Shown here: positions 17,535 to 26,465 of the stretch, one piece after another
Layout of the letters: each line of letters begins with the position of its first letter
How positions within the stretch are numbered: position 1 is the stretch's first letter
Assembly: GCA_903839035.1 (NCBI GenBank)
Contig: CAIMAQ010000045.1
Coordinates: 1-45,445 of the forward strand
Origin: an uncultured Opitutia bacterium
GTDB lineage: Bacteria; Verrucomicrobiota; Verrucomicrobiia; Opitutales; Opitutaceae
DNA length: 45,445 nt
Direction of reading: 5' to 3'
Notes under the pieces: generated by a model
Told to the model about the DNA's origin: nothing
The model's input: only the letters and a program-made list of their open reading frames with translations
Database searches by the model: none
Program-made: the position numbers and the translations under genes

Positions 17535-19220
17535 ATGGCCGCTAAAATCGTCCCCTCCGATATCGAAATTGCCCAACAGGCAAAAATGCTGCCGATCGAC
17601 CAGATCGCGGCCCGGCTCAAGATTCCCGTCGACGCGCTCGAGCACTACGGGAAATACAAGGCCAAGGTCGGGCTGGACTATTACCAGCAGCAGCGGGCGA
17701 AACCCCGCGGCCGGCTCGTGCTGGTCACCGCCATTTCCCCCACGCCCGCGGGCGAGGGCAAGACCACGACGACGGTCGGGCTGGGTGATGCGCTCAACCG
17801 CATCGGCAAGCGCGCCATCATCTGCCTCCGCGAGCCCTCGCTCGGGCCCAGCTTTGGCGTGAAGGGCGGCGCCGCCGGCGGCGGTTATGCGCAGGTCATG
17901 CCGATGGAGGATATCAACCTGCACTTTACGGGTGATTTCCACGCCATCACGTCCGCCCACAACCTGCTCTCGGCGATTATCGACAACCACCTCACGCACG
18001 GCAACGCGCTGGGCCTCGACCCGAACCGCATCGTCTGGAAACGCGTGATGGACATGAACGACCGCGCGCTGCGGGAGATCATCGTCGGCTTGGGCGGCGT
18101 CGCCAACGGCACGGTCCGCCAGTCGGGCTTTGACATCACCGTCGCGTCCGAAGTCATGGCGATCTTCTGCCTGTCGCAGGACCTGGCGGAGCTGCGCGAG
18201 CGCCTCGGCAAGATCGTGGTCGGCTACACGCGCGAGAAAAAGCCCGTGACGGCGGCCCAGCTGAAGGCGCACGGCGCCATGGCGGTGCTGCTGCGCGATG
18301 CCCTTGCGCCCAACCTCGTGCAGACGCTGGAGAACAACCCCGCGTTCGTGCACGGCGGCCCGTTTGCGAACATTGCGCACGGCTGCAACAGCGTGCTGGC
18401 CACCAAGCTGGCCCTCAGCCTCGGCGAATACACGGTCACCGAGGCGGGTTTCGGCGCCGACCTGGGCGCCCAGAAATTCATCGACATCAAGTGCCGCTTC
18501 GCCGGCCTGCAGCCCGACGCGGTCGTCATCGTGGCGACCGTCCGCGCGCTGAAGATGCACGGCGGCGTGGACAAGGCCGACCTCAAGACGCCCAACGCCG
18601 AGGCGGTCGGGCGCGGCTTCGCCAACCTGGAGAAACACTTGGAGAACATCGCCGGCTACGGCCTGCCCGCCGTGGTGGCCATCAACCGCTTTACCGCCGA
18701 CACCGACGAGGAGTTTGCCGTCATCCAGGAACGCTGTGCCCGCCTGGGTGTGAAGGCGGTCCCGGCCACGCACTGGGCCGATGGCAGCGCCGGCGCCGAG
18801 GCCCTGGCGCACGCCGTGGTCGAGGCGGCGGAAAAGAACACGCGGAAATTCCAGCTGCTGTACCCGGACGAGATGCCGCTGTGGGACAAGGTCCGCACCA
18901 TCGCGCAGAAAATCTACGGCGCGAAGGACATCACCGCCAGCGCGAGCGTGAGGAACAAGTTCGAGGACCTGCAGAAGGCCGGCTACGGGAAATTTCCGAT
19001 CTGCATGGCCAAGACGCAGTATTCGTTCTCCACCGATCCGACCCTGCGCGGCCGGCCCACGGGTTTCGAGGTCGAGATCCGCGAGGTGCGGCTCTCGGCC
19101 GGGGCCGGCTTCATCGTCTGTCTCACGGGCGAGATCATGACGATGCCGGGCCTGCCCAAGGTCCCCGCCGCCGAGGTGATCGACCTCGACGCGTCCGGCA
19201 AGGTCGTCGGTTTGTTCTAA
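17535..19220 (+). CDS. fhs: Formate--tetrahydrofolate ligase
   Basis: A 561-residue cytoplasmic enzyme: formate + ATP + tetrahydrofolate to 10-formyl-tetrahydrofolate, reversible, so it can also make ATP from formyl-folate. Motifs include [20 protein letters not shown] (P-loop), [35 protein letters not shown] and [12 protein letters not shown], all typical of the family, and the length is standard. It is the third gene of the folate operon, 22 bases after the pterin methyltransferase. With metF it gives both ends of the folate C1 pathway; the methylene-folate dehydrogenase/cyclohydrolase (FolD) is not in the window. A palindrome at 19265-19291 follows the stop and may end transcription. Confidence 0.97.
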   Translation: MAAKIVPSDIEIAQQAKMLPIDQIAARLKIPVDALEHYGKYKAKVGLDYYQQQRAKPRGRLVLVTAISPTPAGEGKTTTTVGLGDALNRIGKRAIICLREPSLGPSFGVKGGAAGGGYAQVMPMEDINLHFTGDFHAITSAHNLLSAIIDNHLTHGNALGLDPNRIVWKRVMDMNDRALREIIVGLGGVANGTVRQSGFDITVASEVMAIFCLSQDLAELRERLGKIVVGYTREKKPVTAAQLKAHGAMAVLLRDALAPNLVQTLENNPAFVHGGPFANIAHGCNSVLATKLALSLGEYTVTEAGFGADLGAQKFIDIKCRFAGLQPDAVVIVATVRALKMHGGVDKADLKTPNAEAVGRGFANLEKHLENIAGYGLPAVVAINRFTADTDEEFAVIQERCARLGVKAVPATHWADGSAGAEALAHAVVEAAEKNTRKFQLLYPDEMPLWDKVRTIAQKIYGAKDITASASVRNKFEDLQKAGYGKFPICMAKTQYSFSTDPTLRGRPTGFEVEIREVRLSAGAGFIVCLTGEIMTMPGLPKVPAAEVIDLDASGKVVGLF

Positions 19221-19264
19221 CGGCGTCGCCGCAGTGGGGTTTCTCACCCTGCCGACGGGATGAT

Positions 19265-19291
19265 GTGGGTGGCGCGCAGCGCGCCACCCAC
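19265..19291. repeat. 27-base perfect palindrome after fhs
   Basis: GTGGGTGGCGCGC (19265-19277) is followed by one base and its exact reverse complement (19279-19291). It could fold into a very stable hairpin and act as a T-less terminator or mRNA stabiliser for the folate operon. Confidence 0.7.
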
Positions 19292-19336
19292 GACACGATC
19301 AAGCGCGTGGACGCCGCGGGCCGCTCTTAGCGGGCG

Positions 19337-19366
19337 CAAAAAAGGGCCGGTCCGAGGACCGGCCCT
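19337..19366 (-). terminator. Rho-independent terminator for the minus-strand DUF6580/UroD operon
   Basis: Read on the minus strand, AGGGCCGGTCC and GGACCGGCCCT (19343-19366) form a GC-rich stem followed by TTTTTTGCGCC. It lies about 20 bases past the stop of the DUF6580 gene and so closes the minus-strand run. Confidence 0.72.
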
Positions 19367-19386
19367 GAACACAACCCAAAGCAGGC

Positions 19387-19956
19387 TTAGGCGGTGCGGG
19401 TCTGCGGCACGGTGGCGCGGCTCATCACGAGGGCGAAGGTCCCGGTGAAGAGCAGGTCGCCGATCAGCGTGTTGCGGAAGAACCACAGGGTCGGCGGGAA
19501 CTCGATGTGCCCGACCGTCATCGCCTGCCACCAGCCGCCGAGGGTCTTGGCGTAATACGCGTCGCCGAGCCAGGAGGCGGAGTTGCTGACGAGGTAGAAC
19601 AGGATGGAGCAGCCGAGCACGCCGCTGAACACGTTGAGCGCGGTGCGGCGGCGGGCGACGAGGGCGCCGACCCCGATCGCAGCGGCGAAGCAGGCGATGC
19701 GCAGCAGCGATCCGCTCAGCTCCCACGTGTAGCCGTAGTGGCTGGCGTAGTAGCGGTCGATCCACACATCGCTGGCGACGAGGGCCACGAAGGGCACCAG
19801 CCAGAGGCTGCGGCGCCCAAAGAAGGCCGCGCCACAGAAGGCGAGGGCCATGATGGGTGAGAGGTTGGACAGGTCCGGGACAAACACCGCGCCCACGCGG
19901 TAGGCGGCGGCGGCAACAATCAGCGCAAGGGCGATGAGGAGGTTGGAGTTTTTCAT
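19387..19956 (-). CDS. DUF6580 family membrane protein, possible transporter component
   Basis: A 189-residue protein with five to six hydrophobic segments (LLIALALIVAAAAYRV, PIMALAFCGAAFFG, LWLVPFVALVASDVWID, LLRIACFAAAIGVGAL, VLGCSILFYLVSNSASW, and a last one near IGDLLFTGTFALVM). The pattern NLSPIMALAFCGAAFF plus D-W-I-D and the FFRNTLIGDLLFTG end fit DUF6580, listed as a putative transport family and similar in layout to substrate-binding (S) components of vitamin ECF transporters. It lies 71 bases after the last UroD-like gene on the same strand and before a terminator, so it is probably the end of the corrinoid operon. Uptake of a cobamide precursor or of the methylated substrate is an attractive inference without direct support. 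The ATG complementary to 19954-19956 gives the first membrane helix at once. Confidence 0.75.
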   Translation of the reverse strand: MKNSNLLIALALIVAAAAYRVGAVFVPDLSNLSPIMALAFCGAAFFGRRSLWLVPFVALVASDVWIDRYYASHYGYTWELSGSLLRIACFAAAIGVGALVARRRTALNVFSGVLGCSILFYLVSNSASWLGDAYYAKTLGGWWQAMTVGHIEFPPTLWFFRNTLIGDLLFTGTFALVMSRATVPQTRTA

Positions 19957-20027
19957 GATGGGAATTTGATGGATAGGCAGAGGGTTGGAGTCGAATGGAG
20001 GTTGGTCAATGGCGGGGGGAAAGGCGG

Positions 20028-21128
20028 TCAGGCCAGGCGGATGGATTTGGTTTCCTCGACGAGGGCGAGGATGTTGGCGAACGGGACATCGGGCTCGAGG
20101 ACGTGGGTGGGCGCGATCATCACGCGGGCGGGATGGACCCGGTGCAGGTGGAGCGCGGCGATCTCGCGCACCCGGCGGCGGACGTCGTCGGGCGTGCCAA
20201 ACGGCATGGTCGTCTGGGTGCCGACCATGCCGCTGAGGCCCAGCTTGCGGCCGAAGCGGCGGGTGAGGTCGGCGGCATCCATGCACTCGGGCTGGACCGG
20301 GTTGAGGATGTCCACGCCGAGCTCGATGAGCTCGGGGACGATGGGCAGGATGTTGCCGTCGGAGTGGTAATGCACCCACACCTTGCGGTCGCCGGACGCC
20401 TCGCGGATGGCGGCGATGACCTTGCCGAGGCGGGGCTTGAGGTGTTCGCGCCACATCTCGACGGAGAGCAGCATGCCGGTCTGCATGCCGACGTCGTCGC
20501 CGAGCCCGATCACGTCCACGCCCGACCGGGCGAACGCGCGGCCGACGTTGATGGAGCGCTCGGTGAAATAATCGAGCAGCCAGTCGGCGATGCCGTTGCC
20601 CTCGGCGAGGTCCTGGAAGAGGTTGTCCATGCCGCGGACATACCAGGCGGCCTCGAAGGCGGTGCACTCGAGGCCGGCGAAGGCGACCTTCCCACGGGTG
20701 TGGATCTGGCGCATGCGCTGCTGGACGGCGGTGTAATGCGCCGGGTCGGAAGTGTCGGGCCAGGGCAGTTTTTCCAGCTGGGCGACGGCCGTGACCTTTT
20801 CCAGCGGATGCAGCATGGTCCGGAAGTGGTACGCATCACCCACGGTGCCCGCGGGCGGCGCGACGTGCGCGATGCAGAACGGCCCGAGCTCGACGTCGGT
20901 GGGGAGCTGGCAGCCCAGGTCGGCGAGCGCGGCGCGCCAGCGCTGCGGGTCCTCGTTGTAGCCGACCCACTCGAAGCCGAAGTCCGTCTCGAAGGCCAGT
21001 TCCGAGCTGCGCACGCCTGTGCGGGCCTCGATGAGGTCGGCGACGGGCGGTGTGACGGGCAGGTTGAGCGGAATCCACTCGGGGCGCCCGCCGGACATCA
21101 TGGCGTGGAAATTTTCGCGGGCGTTCAT
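20028..21128 (-). CDS. UroD-like methyltransferase-family barrel (1), HSD type
   Basis: A 366-residue TIM-barrel protein of the uroporphyrinogen decarboxylase superfamily, which includes the corrinoid methyltransferases MtaA, MtbA and CmuA. The end is diagnostic: VWVHYHSDGNILPIVPELIE, then GVDILNPVQPECMDAADL and GTQTTMPFGTPDDVR. Where MtaA has a His-x-Cys zinc pair, this protein has His-Ser-Asp, so metal binding, if any, uses a carboxylate. It begins within the stop of the preceding gene (ATGA overlap at 21125-21128), showing translational coupling. True heme-pathway HemE is ruled out by the many paralogues and by the different N-terminal region. The likely role is methyl transfer from one particular substrate to the corrinoid protein at 25751; the substrate is unknown. 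Confidence 0.8.
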   Translation of the reverse strand: MNARENFHAMMSGGRPEWIPLNLPVTPPVADLIEARTGVRSSELAFETDFGFEWVGYNEDPQRWRAALADLGCQLPTDVELGPFCIAHVAPPAGTVGDAYHFRTMLHPLEKVTAVAQLEKLPWPDTSDPAHYTAVQQRMRQIHTRGKVAFAGLECTAFEAAWYVRGMDNLFQDLAEGNGIADWLLDYFTERSINVGRAFARSGVDVIGLGDDVGMQTGMLLSVEMWREHLKPRLGKVIAAIREASGDRKVWVHYHSDGNILPIVPELIELGVDILNPVQPECMDAADLTRRFGRKLGLSGMVGTQTTMPFGTPDDVRRRVREIAALHLHRVHPARVMIAPTHVLEPDVPFANILALVEETKSIRLA

Positions 21129-22210
21129 GGGGAGAGCCGGTGGACCGTATCGAGGAAATCCGTGGCCTCGTCGGTGTTGGCAAACGGCGTGCAGATCGTG
21201 AGCCACAGGCCGTCGGGGCCGAGTTCGCGCAGGACGGTCAGCGCATCGGCGGGATCGTCCGCGAGGATCTGGAGGGCCTTGCCCGCGGCGAGGCAGCGCC
21301 GGTAGACGTCGATCCATTTGGCGGCGGGCCCGTGGCCGGAGCCAAAGACCCATTGCACGGCGTTCAGGCCGGGCAGGCGCAGCATCAGGTCGAGGTGGTG
21401 CAGGGCCTGCGGGCCGTCGAGGTGGAAGATGGAGCGCTCGAGCGGCGCCATCTCCAGCTCGATGGTGGGCCGGACGTATTCCTGGGCGATTTCCTTGGAG
21501 ACGAGGCACCAGAAGTCGCAGCTGGGAATGTAGGCGGGTCCCGTGTGCAGGTAGGAGCACCAGGTCGTGCTCGGCTGGCCGAGGGCTGTGAGCCGCTGGT
21601 ACAGCCGGCGGTAGGCCTCCACGTAGGCGCGGGACGCATGGAGGCTGGCGCGGCGCACCAGTTCCGGCTCGTCCATGAGGTCGAGGCAGACGTTTTCCGG
21701 CCCGCGCACGCCGGCGAGGATGTCGAAGCTGCCGTGCAGGTCGGGCATGGCGACGTAGTAGCGCCCGGCAAAGCGCTCGGCGGCGCGCGTGATCATCGCG
21801 TCGATGGTCCGCCAGTAGACGTTGTCGAAATCCGGCGGGGTCGCGATGAAGCGCTCCCAGTCCGCGGTCTCCGGCACGGTGTGCTGGCACCAGCTCGTGT
21901 TCTCGCCGAAGACCAGCTCGGCGCCGAAGAGCGTGGAGGAGAGGTCGGGGCCGACATTGGGCAGGTAGGAAGGGACGGTGTCGCCCAGGATCGGGTTGGT
22001 CTCGAGTCCGGTCAGAGCGCAATCGACCTGGTACTCCACGTCGAGCCAGCGCTCGCGCAGCGTGGCGTGCGTGGAGCGTGGCGCGCGCAGGGGGTGAGGG
22101 GTCTTCACCCAGAGGCTCACCGGCGGGCGGTCCACCCGGGCGCAACGCCACCACGCCTCATAGCGGGCGCTGGCGACTTCCGGGATGAAGCGATGGGCGG
22201 GCGGTTTCAT
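21125..22210 (-). CDS. UroD-like methyltransferase-family barrel (2), HLD type
   Basis: A 361-residue protein that belongs to a divergent branch often labelled trimethylamine corrinoid protein 2-like although it has no B12-binding motif. It contains WWRCARVDRPPVSLWVK near the N terminus, FGAELVFGENTSWCQ, TTWCSYLHTGPAYIPSCDF, and SIFHLDGPQALHHLDLML, then INAVQWVFGSGHG-like (NAVQWVFGSGHG). The likely active-site pair is His-Leu-Asp in FHLDG instead of His-x-Cys. It lies 4 bases before the next upstream gene's stop and overlaps the downstream gene by 4 bases, so it is cotranslated with both. The start ATG complementary to 22208-22210 fits the family; longer reading into the upstream gene is not supported. 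The methyl donor is unknown. Confidence 0.72.
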   Translation of the reverse strand: MKPPAHRFIPEVASARYEAWWRCARVDRPPVSLWVKTPHPLRAPRSTHATLRERWLDVEYQVDCALTGLETNPILGDTVPSYLPNVGPDLSSTLFGAELVFGENTSWCQHTVPETADWERFIATPPDFDNVYWRTIDAMITRAAERFAGRYYVAMPDLHGSFDILAGVRGPENVCLDLMDEPELVRRASLHASRAYVEAYRRLYQRLTALGQPSTTWCSYLHTGPAYIPSCDFWCLVSKEIAQEYVRPTIELEMAPLERSIFHLDGPQALHHLDLMLRLPGLNAVQWVFGSGHGPAAKWIDVYRRCLAAGKALQILADDPADALTVLRELGPDGLWLTICTPFANTDEATDFLDTVHRLSP

Positions 22211-22214
22211 GGGC

Positions 22215-23474
22215 TCAGGCGGCGGCACCGTTGAAGTCGCGGACGGCATCCACCATCGCGACGATGTTGGCGACCGGCGTGCGGGCCTGGATGTTGTGGA
22301 TGGTGTTGAAGACGAAGCCGCCGTTGGGCGAAAACGCCCGGAGGCGCGACGTGACCTCGGCCCGCACTTCCGCGGGGGTGCCGAAGGGCAGGGTGCGCTG
22401 CGTATCCACGCCGCCGCCCCAAAACACGATGCGACTACCAAAGTCGGCCTTGAGCCGGACGGGGTCCATGTCCTTCGCCGAGCACTGCACCGGGTTAAGG
22501 ATGTCGAATCCGACGTCGATGAAGCGGTCGATGAGCGGGCGGACCGCACCGCAGGAGTGCTTGAAGGTCTTCCACTTCGTGTGGCGGTGCACCCAGTTGT
22601 TGATCTGCCGGTAGTACGGCGCGAAGAGGTCGTCGAACGCCTCCGGCGAGCAAAACTGGGAGCTTTGGGTGCCGAAATCGGTCCCGCAGATCACCAGCAC
22701 GTCCACGGTGTCGCCGGCGAGGGCGGCATAGGTCTCCAGGTTCTTGAGCGCCACCTCGCACTGGTGGGTGAAGATCTGGTGCACGTAGTCGCGGCGCTCG
22801 ATGAGGGAGATGTACCACTCGCTGACGTCGCGGATGCCCTTCGGGTGCTTGAGGAAGGCCGCCGGCACGAGAGCGATGTCGCCAAAGCCGGTGCCGCCGA
22901 TGCCGGAGACCACCGCGCGCTGCTCGCCGTGCACGCGGGCGAACTCGGTCCGCCAGTGGGCGAGGTCGGCCGGGCTGAGCAGTTGAAACTCCTCGCAGTT
23001 GTCCGCCGGGTTGAGGTGATCCTCGTCAATCGGCTCCTGGCGCACAATCGCGTCGAAGAAATAGCCGCTGCCCGGCATGTGCCCGCTGGGGGCGACGGAG
23101 GTGTCGCCCTGGGGGAAAAGATACACGTCGCCGCTGGCATCCTCGCGCGGCCGGAAGCCCTCCGGGACGAGCACGAGCTGGCCCCACGGCGTGCGCCACT
23201 CGTGCCAGCCCTCGTTGGCGAAGCCGAACATGGTGCCGCGGCCATTGGCGCCGACGCAATCGGAGCCGAGGAGGCGGCCCAGGTCCTCCTCGATCTCGCC
23301 GAGCATCTGGAACGGTTCCCAGACCTTCACGGGGTGGCGGGGCAGGCCGTAGTGGTCGCGCAGCGCGGCGACGCAGCTGACATGCATGCCTGTGAGCCCG
23401 GTGCCGCCGAAATCCACCGGCACGGGACCGGACTGGTGGGCGAGCGCCCGCTGGATTTTTTCCCGGGAAGTCAT
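22215..23474 (-). CDS. UroD-like methyltransferase-family barrel (3), HSC type
   Basis: The largest of the minus-strand set, 419 residues. It starts MTSREKIQRALAHQSGPVPV, the common MTxRERVxxAL start of the superfamily, with an insertion of about 60 residues before the barrel's middle. It ends with the zinc-type motif KTFKHSCGAVRPLI (His306, Cys308), a further cysteine in NPVQCSAKDMDP, then VFWGGGVDTQRTLPFGTPAEVR. His-x-Cys followed by a distal Cys is the metal pattern of MtaA/MtbA-type methyltransferases, so this protein probably binds zinc and activates a methyl acceptor or donor thiol/heteroatom. It is the fourth gene of the minus-strand corrinoid operon, with gaps of 17 bases before and 4 after. 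It differs clearly in motif from its neighbours, arguing for a different substrate. Confidence 0.8.
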   Translation of the reverse strand: MTSREKIQRALAHQSGPVPVDFGGTGLTGMHVSCVAALRDHYGLPRHPVKVWEPFQMLGEIEEDLGRLLGSDCVGANGRGTMFGFANEGWHEWRTPWGQLVLVPEGFRPREDASGDVYLFPQGDTSVAPSGHMPGSGYFFDAIVRQEPIDEDHLNPADNCEEFQLLSPADLAHWRTEFARVHGEQRAVVSGIGGTGFGDIALVPAAFLKHPKGIRDVSEWYISLIERRDYVHQIFTHQCEVALKNLETYAALAGDTVDVLVICGTDFGTQSSQFCSPEAFDDLFAPYYRQINNWVHRHTKWKTFKHSCGAVRPLIDRFIDVGFDILNPVQCSAKDMDPVRLKADFGSRIVFWGGGVDTQRTLPFGTPAEVRAEVTSRLRAFSPNGGFVFNTIHNIQARTPVANIVAMVDAVRDFNGAAA

Positions 23475-23491
23475 GGACGGGGTGGGGGAAC

Positions 23492-24622
23492 TCAGCCGCG
23501 CAGGCCGAAGAGCTCCTCCTTGAGGTCGAGATAGTAGAGGTAGTCGTCGGGATCGACGTTGGGCGGGCAGCGGTGGTCGCAGAACGGGATGAAGCCGCCC
23601 GACGCGACGTAGGGAGCGAGCGACTGGAGCCAGGCGCGGATGTCCTTGCGGCTGCGGCCGAGCACCATCTTGTCCACGCCGCCCATGATGCGCAGCTCCG
23701 GACCCCAGCGGTCCAGCGACTCGCCGGGGTGGCCCGAGCCGTTGACCTCCCAGGGGAACATGGTGTTCACGCCGCCGGCGAGGAAGTGCGGGATCAGCGG
23801 CCGGACATCGCCGTCGCAGTCAATCCACCAGAGGTCCACGCCGCCGGCGCGCAGCTTGGTGCCGATGCGCTTGTACCGGGGCACCACGATGTCGCGGAAG
23901 AAATCGACGGAGACGAGCGGACCGCTCTTGTAGCAGATGTCCTCCCAGCCGCCGGCGTAGTCGAACTTCACATGCGGCAGGACGGCATCGAGGAAGTCTT
24001 CCACGAGGAGGCAGGACGTCTCGACCATGTCCTCCACCATCTCGGGATAATCGTACACCGCATAAGCCAGGCCCTCGACGGTGAGCATGTCGCGGATCTT
24101 GCCGATCATCGAGCCGGCCCACACGCCGAGCGGGTAGTCGCGGTCGGCGGGGTGGTCGCGGAGAATCGCGGCGAGGTCGGGCTTGCGGTCGGGATGGCGG
24201 CGGTCGAAGCGCTCGGCCTTCACCTTGGCCCAGTCCTCGGGCGTTTTGACGGTGGCCTCGAGGTAGTGGGGAATCGTGTCGTGGCCGTCGAGCGGCACCT
24301 CGGCGATCAGGCCGTCGCCGTTGCGCAGGATCCGGGTGGTGGCCGTCCGCGAGATTTCTTCGTACGGAAACCCCGGATGCATCCAGGGTGAACCGACCAT
24401 CGCGGTGCGGTCGAAGTTGAGGAAGCGGTCGGCGTCCTCGTTGTTCGTGATGCCGTGGTCACGGAACATCGGCCAGAGCTTGAAGTTGTCGTCCCAGTAG
24501 CCGAACTCCATGTTGAAGCAGCGGTCGACGGGCTGACGGTTCAGCTGCCGGACAAAGCGCGCCCGGTCGGTGAGCGGGCCGCGCCATTTTTTGCGGAAGG
24601 GGTCGATGATGGTCGCGCTCAT
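23492..24622 (-). CDS. UroD-like methyltransferase-family barrel (4), DCD type
   Basis: A 376-residue protein. After the N-terminal RARFVRQLNRQPVDRCFNMEFGYWDD it shows the superfamily core and ends VDLWWIDCDGDVRPLIPHFL, NTMFPWEVNGSGHPGESL, LRIMGGVDKMVLGRSRKDIR and GGFIPFCDHRCPPNVDPDDY. The position of the His-x-Cys zinc pair is occupied by Asp-Cys-Asp, and the final GGFIPFCDHRCPP block is shared in outline with barrels (5), (10) and (12), defining a subfamily. It lies 6 bases after gene (5) and 17 before gene (3) in the same operon. The ATG complementary to 24620-24622 is used. The likely role is methyl transfer to the shared corrinoid protein; the substrate is unknown. Confidence 0.8.
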   Translation of the reverse strand: MSATIIDPFRKKWRGPLTDRARFVRQLNRQPVDRCFNMEFGYWDDNFKLWPMFRDHGITNNEDADRFLNFDRTAMVGSPWMHPGFPYEEISRTATTRILRNGDGLIAEVPLDGHDTIPHYLEATVKTPEDWAKVKAERFDRRHPDRKPDLAAILRDHPADRDYPLGVWAGSMIGKIRDMLTVEGLAYAVYDYPEMVEDMVETSCLLVEDFLDAVLPHVKFDYAGGWEDICYKSGPLVSVDFFRDIVVPRYKRIGTKLRAGGVDLWWIDCDGDVRPLIPHFLAGGVNTMFPWEVNGSGHPGESLDRWGPELRIMGGVDKMVLGRSRKDIRAWLQSLAPYVASGGFIPFCDHRCPPNVDPDDYLYYLDLKEELFGLRG

Positions 24623-24628
24623 GGAAAA

Positions 24629-25714
24629 TCAGTAGGTGCCGTAGCGTTCGACGAAGCCGATGATGGCCTGGTAGGTGTCCCAGCTCACCTGCGGCGGCAC
24701 CGAGTGGTCGGAGTGGTAGGCATAACCGCGCGTCGCCATGCCGGCGGCGAACTTGGTGCGGATTTCCTCCTCAATGATGTCGAGGTCGTTAGTCCCCATC
24801 TTCATCACGTCGATGTTGCCGAACATGGCCAGCCGGTCGCCGAAGAGGGGGGCGAATTCCCGGACGTCCATGCCGGCCTTGGCCTCGATCGGCTGGAGGC
24901 ATTCGAACCCGGCGGCGATGTAGAGCGCGAGCACCTCGCGGACATGGCCGTCGGTGTGGTAGATGACGCGCTGGCCGCGGGCATGCGCCCAGTCCGCCAT
25001 GCGCTTGTGGGCCGGCCAGACGAGGTCCCGGTACATGGCCGGCGAGCACATGGTCGAGTGGTTGTACGCCATGTCGCCGTAGATCCAGAGTCCGTCCGGC
25101 TTCACGCCGCCCGCGAGGAGGGCCTCGAACGAGCGGAGCACGATGTCGGTGTGCACCTTCACGATGTCGCGCACCCACTCGGGGTCCTCGATCATCGCGA
25201 CGAGGCAGGTCTCGTCGCCAATGAGCCGGCGCAGGGCCTCGAAGCCCTCGACCCCGGTCAGGTGGGTCCAGCGTCCGAGGGCGCGGCCATCCTGCTGGGC
25301 CTGCAGGGCGGCCGCGACGTCCAGTTGCAGCGGGGCGGCCAGCATGGCCGGGCGGTAGATGGTTTCCCAGGCCTCGCGCGAGTCGCAGCCAAAGCTGATG
25401 TGTTCAGGTGTGCCGGAGCGGGCCTTCCAGTGCCGGGCGACGCCGCCCCAGGCATCGCGCACCGTCTCCGTCTCGGGGTCTGCCGACAGGACCTCCCGTT
25501 TACCAGGGAAAGGCGACGGCCAGCTCCAGCAAAGCGATTGAAAATCGGAGCCCAGGCGGAGCATCACGTCGTGGTAGTCGCCTTTGAGCCCCTCGCGTTG
25601 CCAGCGGGCGATGGTTTCCACCCAGAAGGAATCGCAGCGCGGGATGCGATCCTGGTCCTGCCGGGCGAACATGCGGTTCACGCGTTCGCACCCCGTCATG
25701 GAGATGGTTTTCAT
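24629..25714 (-). CDS. UroD-like methyltransferase-family barrel (5), HTD type
   Basis: A 361-residue protein, first barrel downstream of the corrinoid protein (36-base gap). It starts MKTISMTGCERVNRMFARQD; an in-frame ATG nine codons earlier is possible. Core motifs are GVKPDGLWIYGDMAYNHS, RVIYHTDGHVREVLALYI, FECLQPIEAKAGMDVREF, LAMFGNIDVMKMG and YAYHSDHSVPPQVS. The metal-site position reads His-Thr-Asp rather than His-x-Cys. The YGDMAY and QPIEAKAGMD blocks are typical of the large uncharacterised UroD-like group common in Verrucomicrobiota and Planctomycetota. Being immediately next to the corrinoid gene it is the best candidate for a dedicated methyltransferase I of that protein. Confidence 0.82.
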   Translation of the reverse strand: MKTISMTGCERVNRMFARQDQDRIPRCDSFWVETIARWQREGLKGDYHDVMLRLGSDFQSLCWSWPSPFPGKREVLSADPETETVRDAWGGVARHWKARSGTPEHISFGCDSREAWETIYRPAMLAAPLQLDVAAALQAQQDGRALGRWTHLTGVEGFEALRRLIGDETCLVAMIEDPEWVRDIVKVHTDIVLRSFEALLAGGVKPDGLWIYGDMAYNHSTMCSPAMYRDLVWPAHKRMADWAHARGQRVIYHTDGHVREVLALYIAAGFECLQPIEAKAGMDVREFAPLFGDRLAMFGNIDVMKMGTNDLDIIEEEIRTKFAAGMATRGYAYHSDHSVPPQVSWDTYQAIIGFVERYGTY

Positions 25715-25750
25715 GGCCGAACCCCGGAAGGGCCGGGGCACGGGGCCCGG

Positions 25751-26389
25751 TTAGGCCGCCGCGCCAACCAGTTTCCTGGCAATGTCCACGGCCGTGCCGG
25801 CGTCGGCGGCATAACCGTCGGCACCGATCTCATCCGCGAAAGCCTGGGTAATCGGCGCCCCGCCGATCATGATCTTCATGTCGGGCAGGTTGGCGGCCTT
25901 GAGGATGCGCACCGTTTCCTTCATCGCCGGCATCGTGGTGGTCAGCAGGGCGGAGAGGCCGACAATGTTGGCCTTGTGCTCCACCGCGGCGGCCAGGTAC
26001 TTGTCCGGGCTCACATTGGTGCCGAGGTCGACGACGGCGAAATTTGCGCCCCGCCACATCATGGAAATGAGGTTCTTGCCGATGTCGTGCAAGTCGCCCT
26101 GGACGGTGCCGATGAGGGCGGTGTACTTCGGCTTGATGCCCGCGATGGCGAGCAGCGGCTCGAGGATCTTCAACGCTTCCTTCATGGCCCGCGCAGCCAC
26201 GAGCATCTCAGGCACGAAGATCTCGTTACGTTTGAATTTGTCGCCCACGATGGCCATGCCGGGCACGAGGCCCGTCTCGACAATGGTCTGCGGGGCAACG
26301 CCAGCCGCGAGAAGTTCCTGGGTGAGTCGCACGGTGTCGGTCCGCTTTCCAGCGGCAACGGCGGCGGTCAGTTCAGTGAGGTGGGGCAT
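25751..26389 (-). CDS. Corrinoid (B12-binding) methyl-carrier protein, MtaC/MtbC type
   Basis: A 212-residue protein with the two-domain layout of methanogen and acetogen corrinoid proteins: an N-terminal helical cap (about 1-85, VPGMAIVGDKFKRNEIFVPEM region) and a Rossmann-like B12 domain. The cobalt-ligand motif DxHxxG is present as GDLHDIGKN, with His101 as the lower axial ligand. GLSALLTTTMP and KIMIGGAPIT supply the usual Ser/Thr and GG nucleotide-loop positions. It carries the methyl group as methyl-Co(III) between a substrate methyltransferase and the folate methyltransferase. It is the first gene of the minus-strand operon and the only corrinoid protein in the window, although twelve barrel-type genes surround it. 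It is divergent from the DUF1638/activator operon, so both are probably controlled from the 171-base gap. Confidence 0.95.
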   Translation of the reverse strand: MPHLTELTAAVAAGKRTDTVRLTQELLAAGVAPQTIVETGLVPGMAIVGDKFKRNEIFVPEMLVAARAMKEALKILEPLLAIAGIKPKYTALIGTVQGDLHDIGKNLISMMWRGANFAVVDLGTNVSPDKYLAAAVEHKANIVGLSALLTTTMPAMKETVRILKAANLPDMKIMIGGAPITQAFADEIGADGYAADAGTAVDIARKLVGAAA

Positions 26390-26465
26390 CCAAGCTTTAT
26401 AGGACGGCTCCCAACCCGAAGTAAATGCGAAGACCGCGCGGAAACCGTGAGATACATAAGAAATG

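Noticed and set aside
14993-17620. 875-codon open frame on the minus strand opposite metF and the pterin methyltransferase
   Set aside because: It is a shadow of GC-rich coding sequence on the plus strand; its translation is rich in His, Arg, Gly and Ala without any family motif. The same holds for the long minus-strand frames at 17520-19247, 34759-37206 and 29527-31491.
21125-22210. Barrel (2) as a true trimethylamine corrinoid protein
   Set aside because: Despite the common label for this group, it lacks the DxHxxG cobalt-ligand motif and has a barrel-type FHLDG end.
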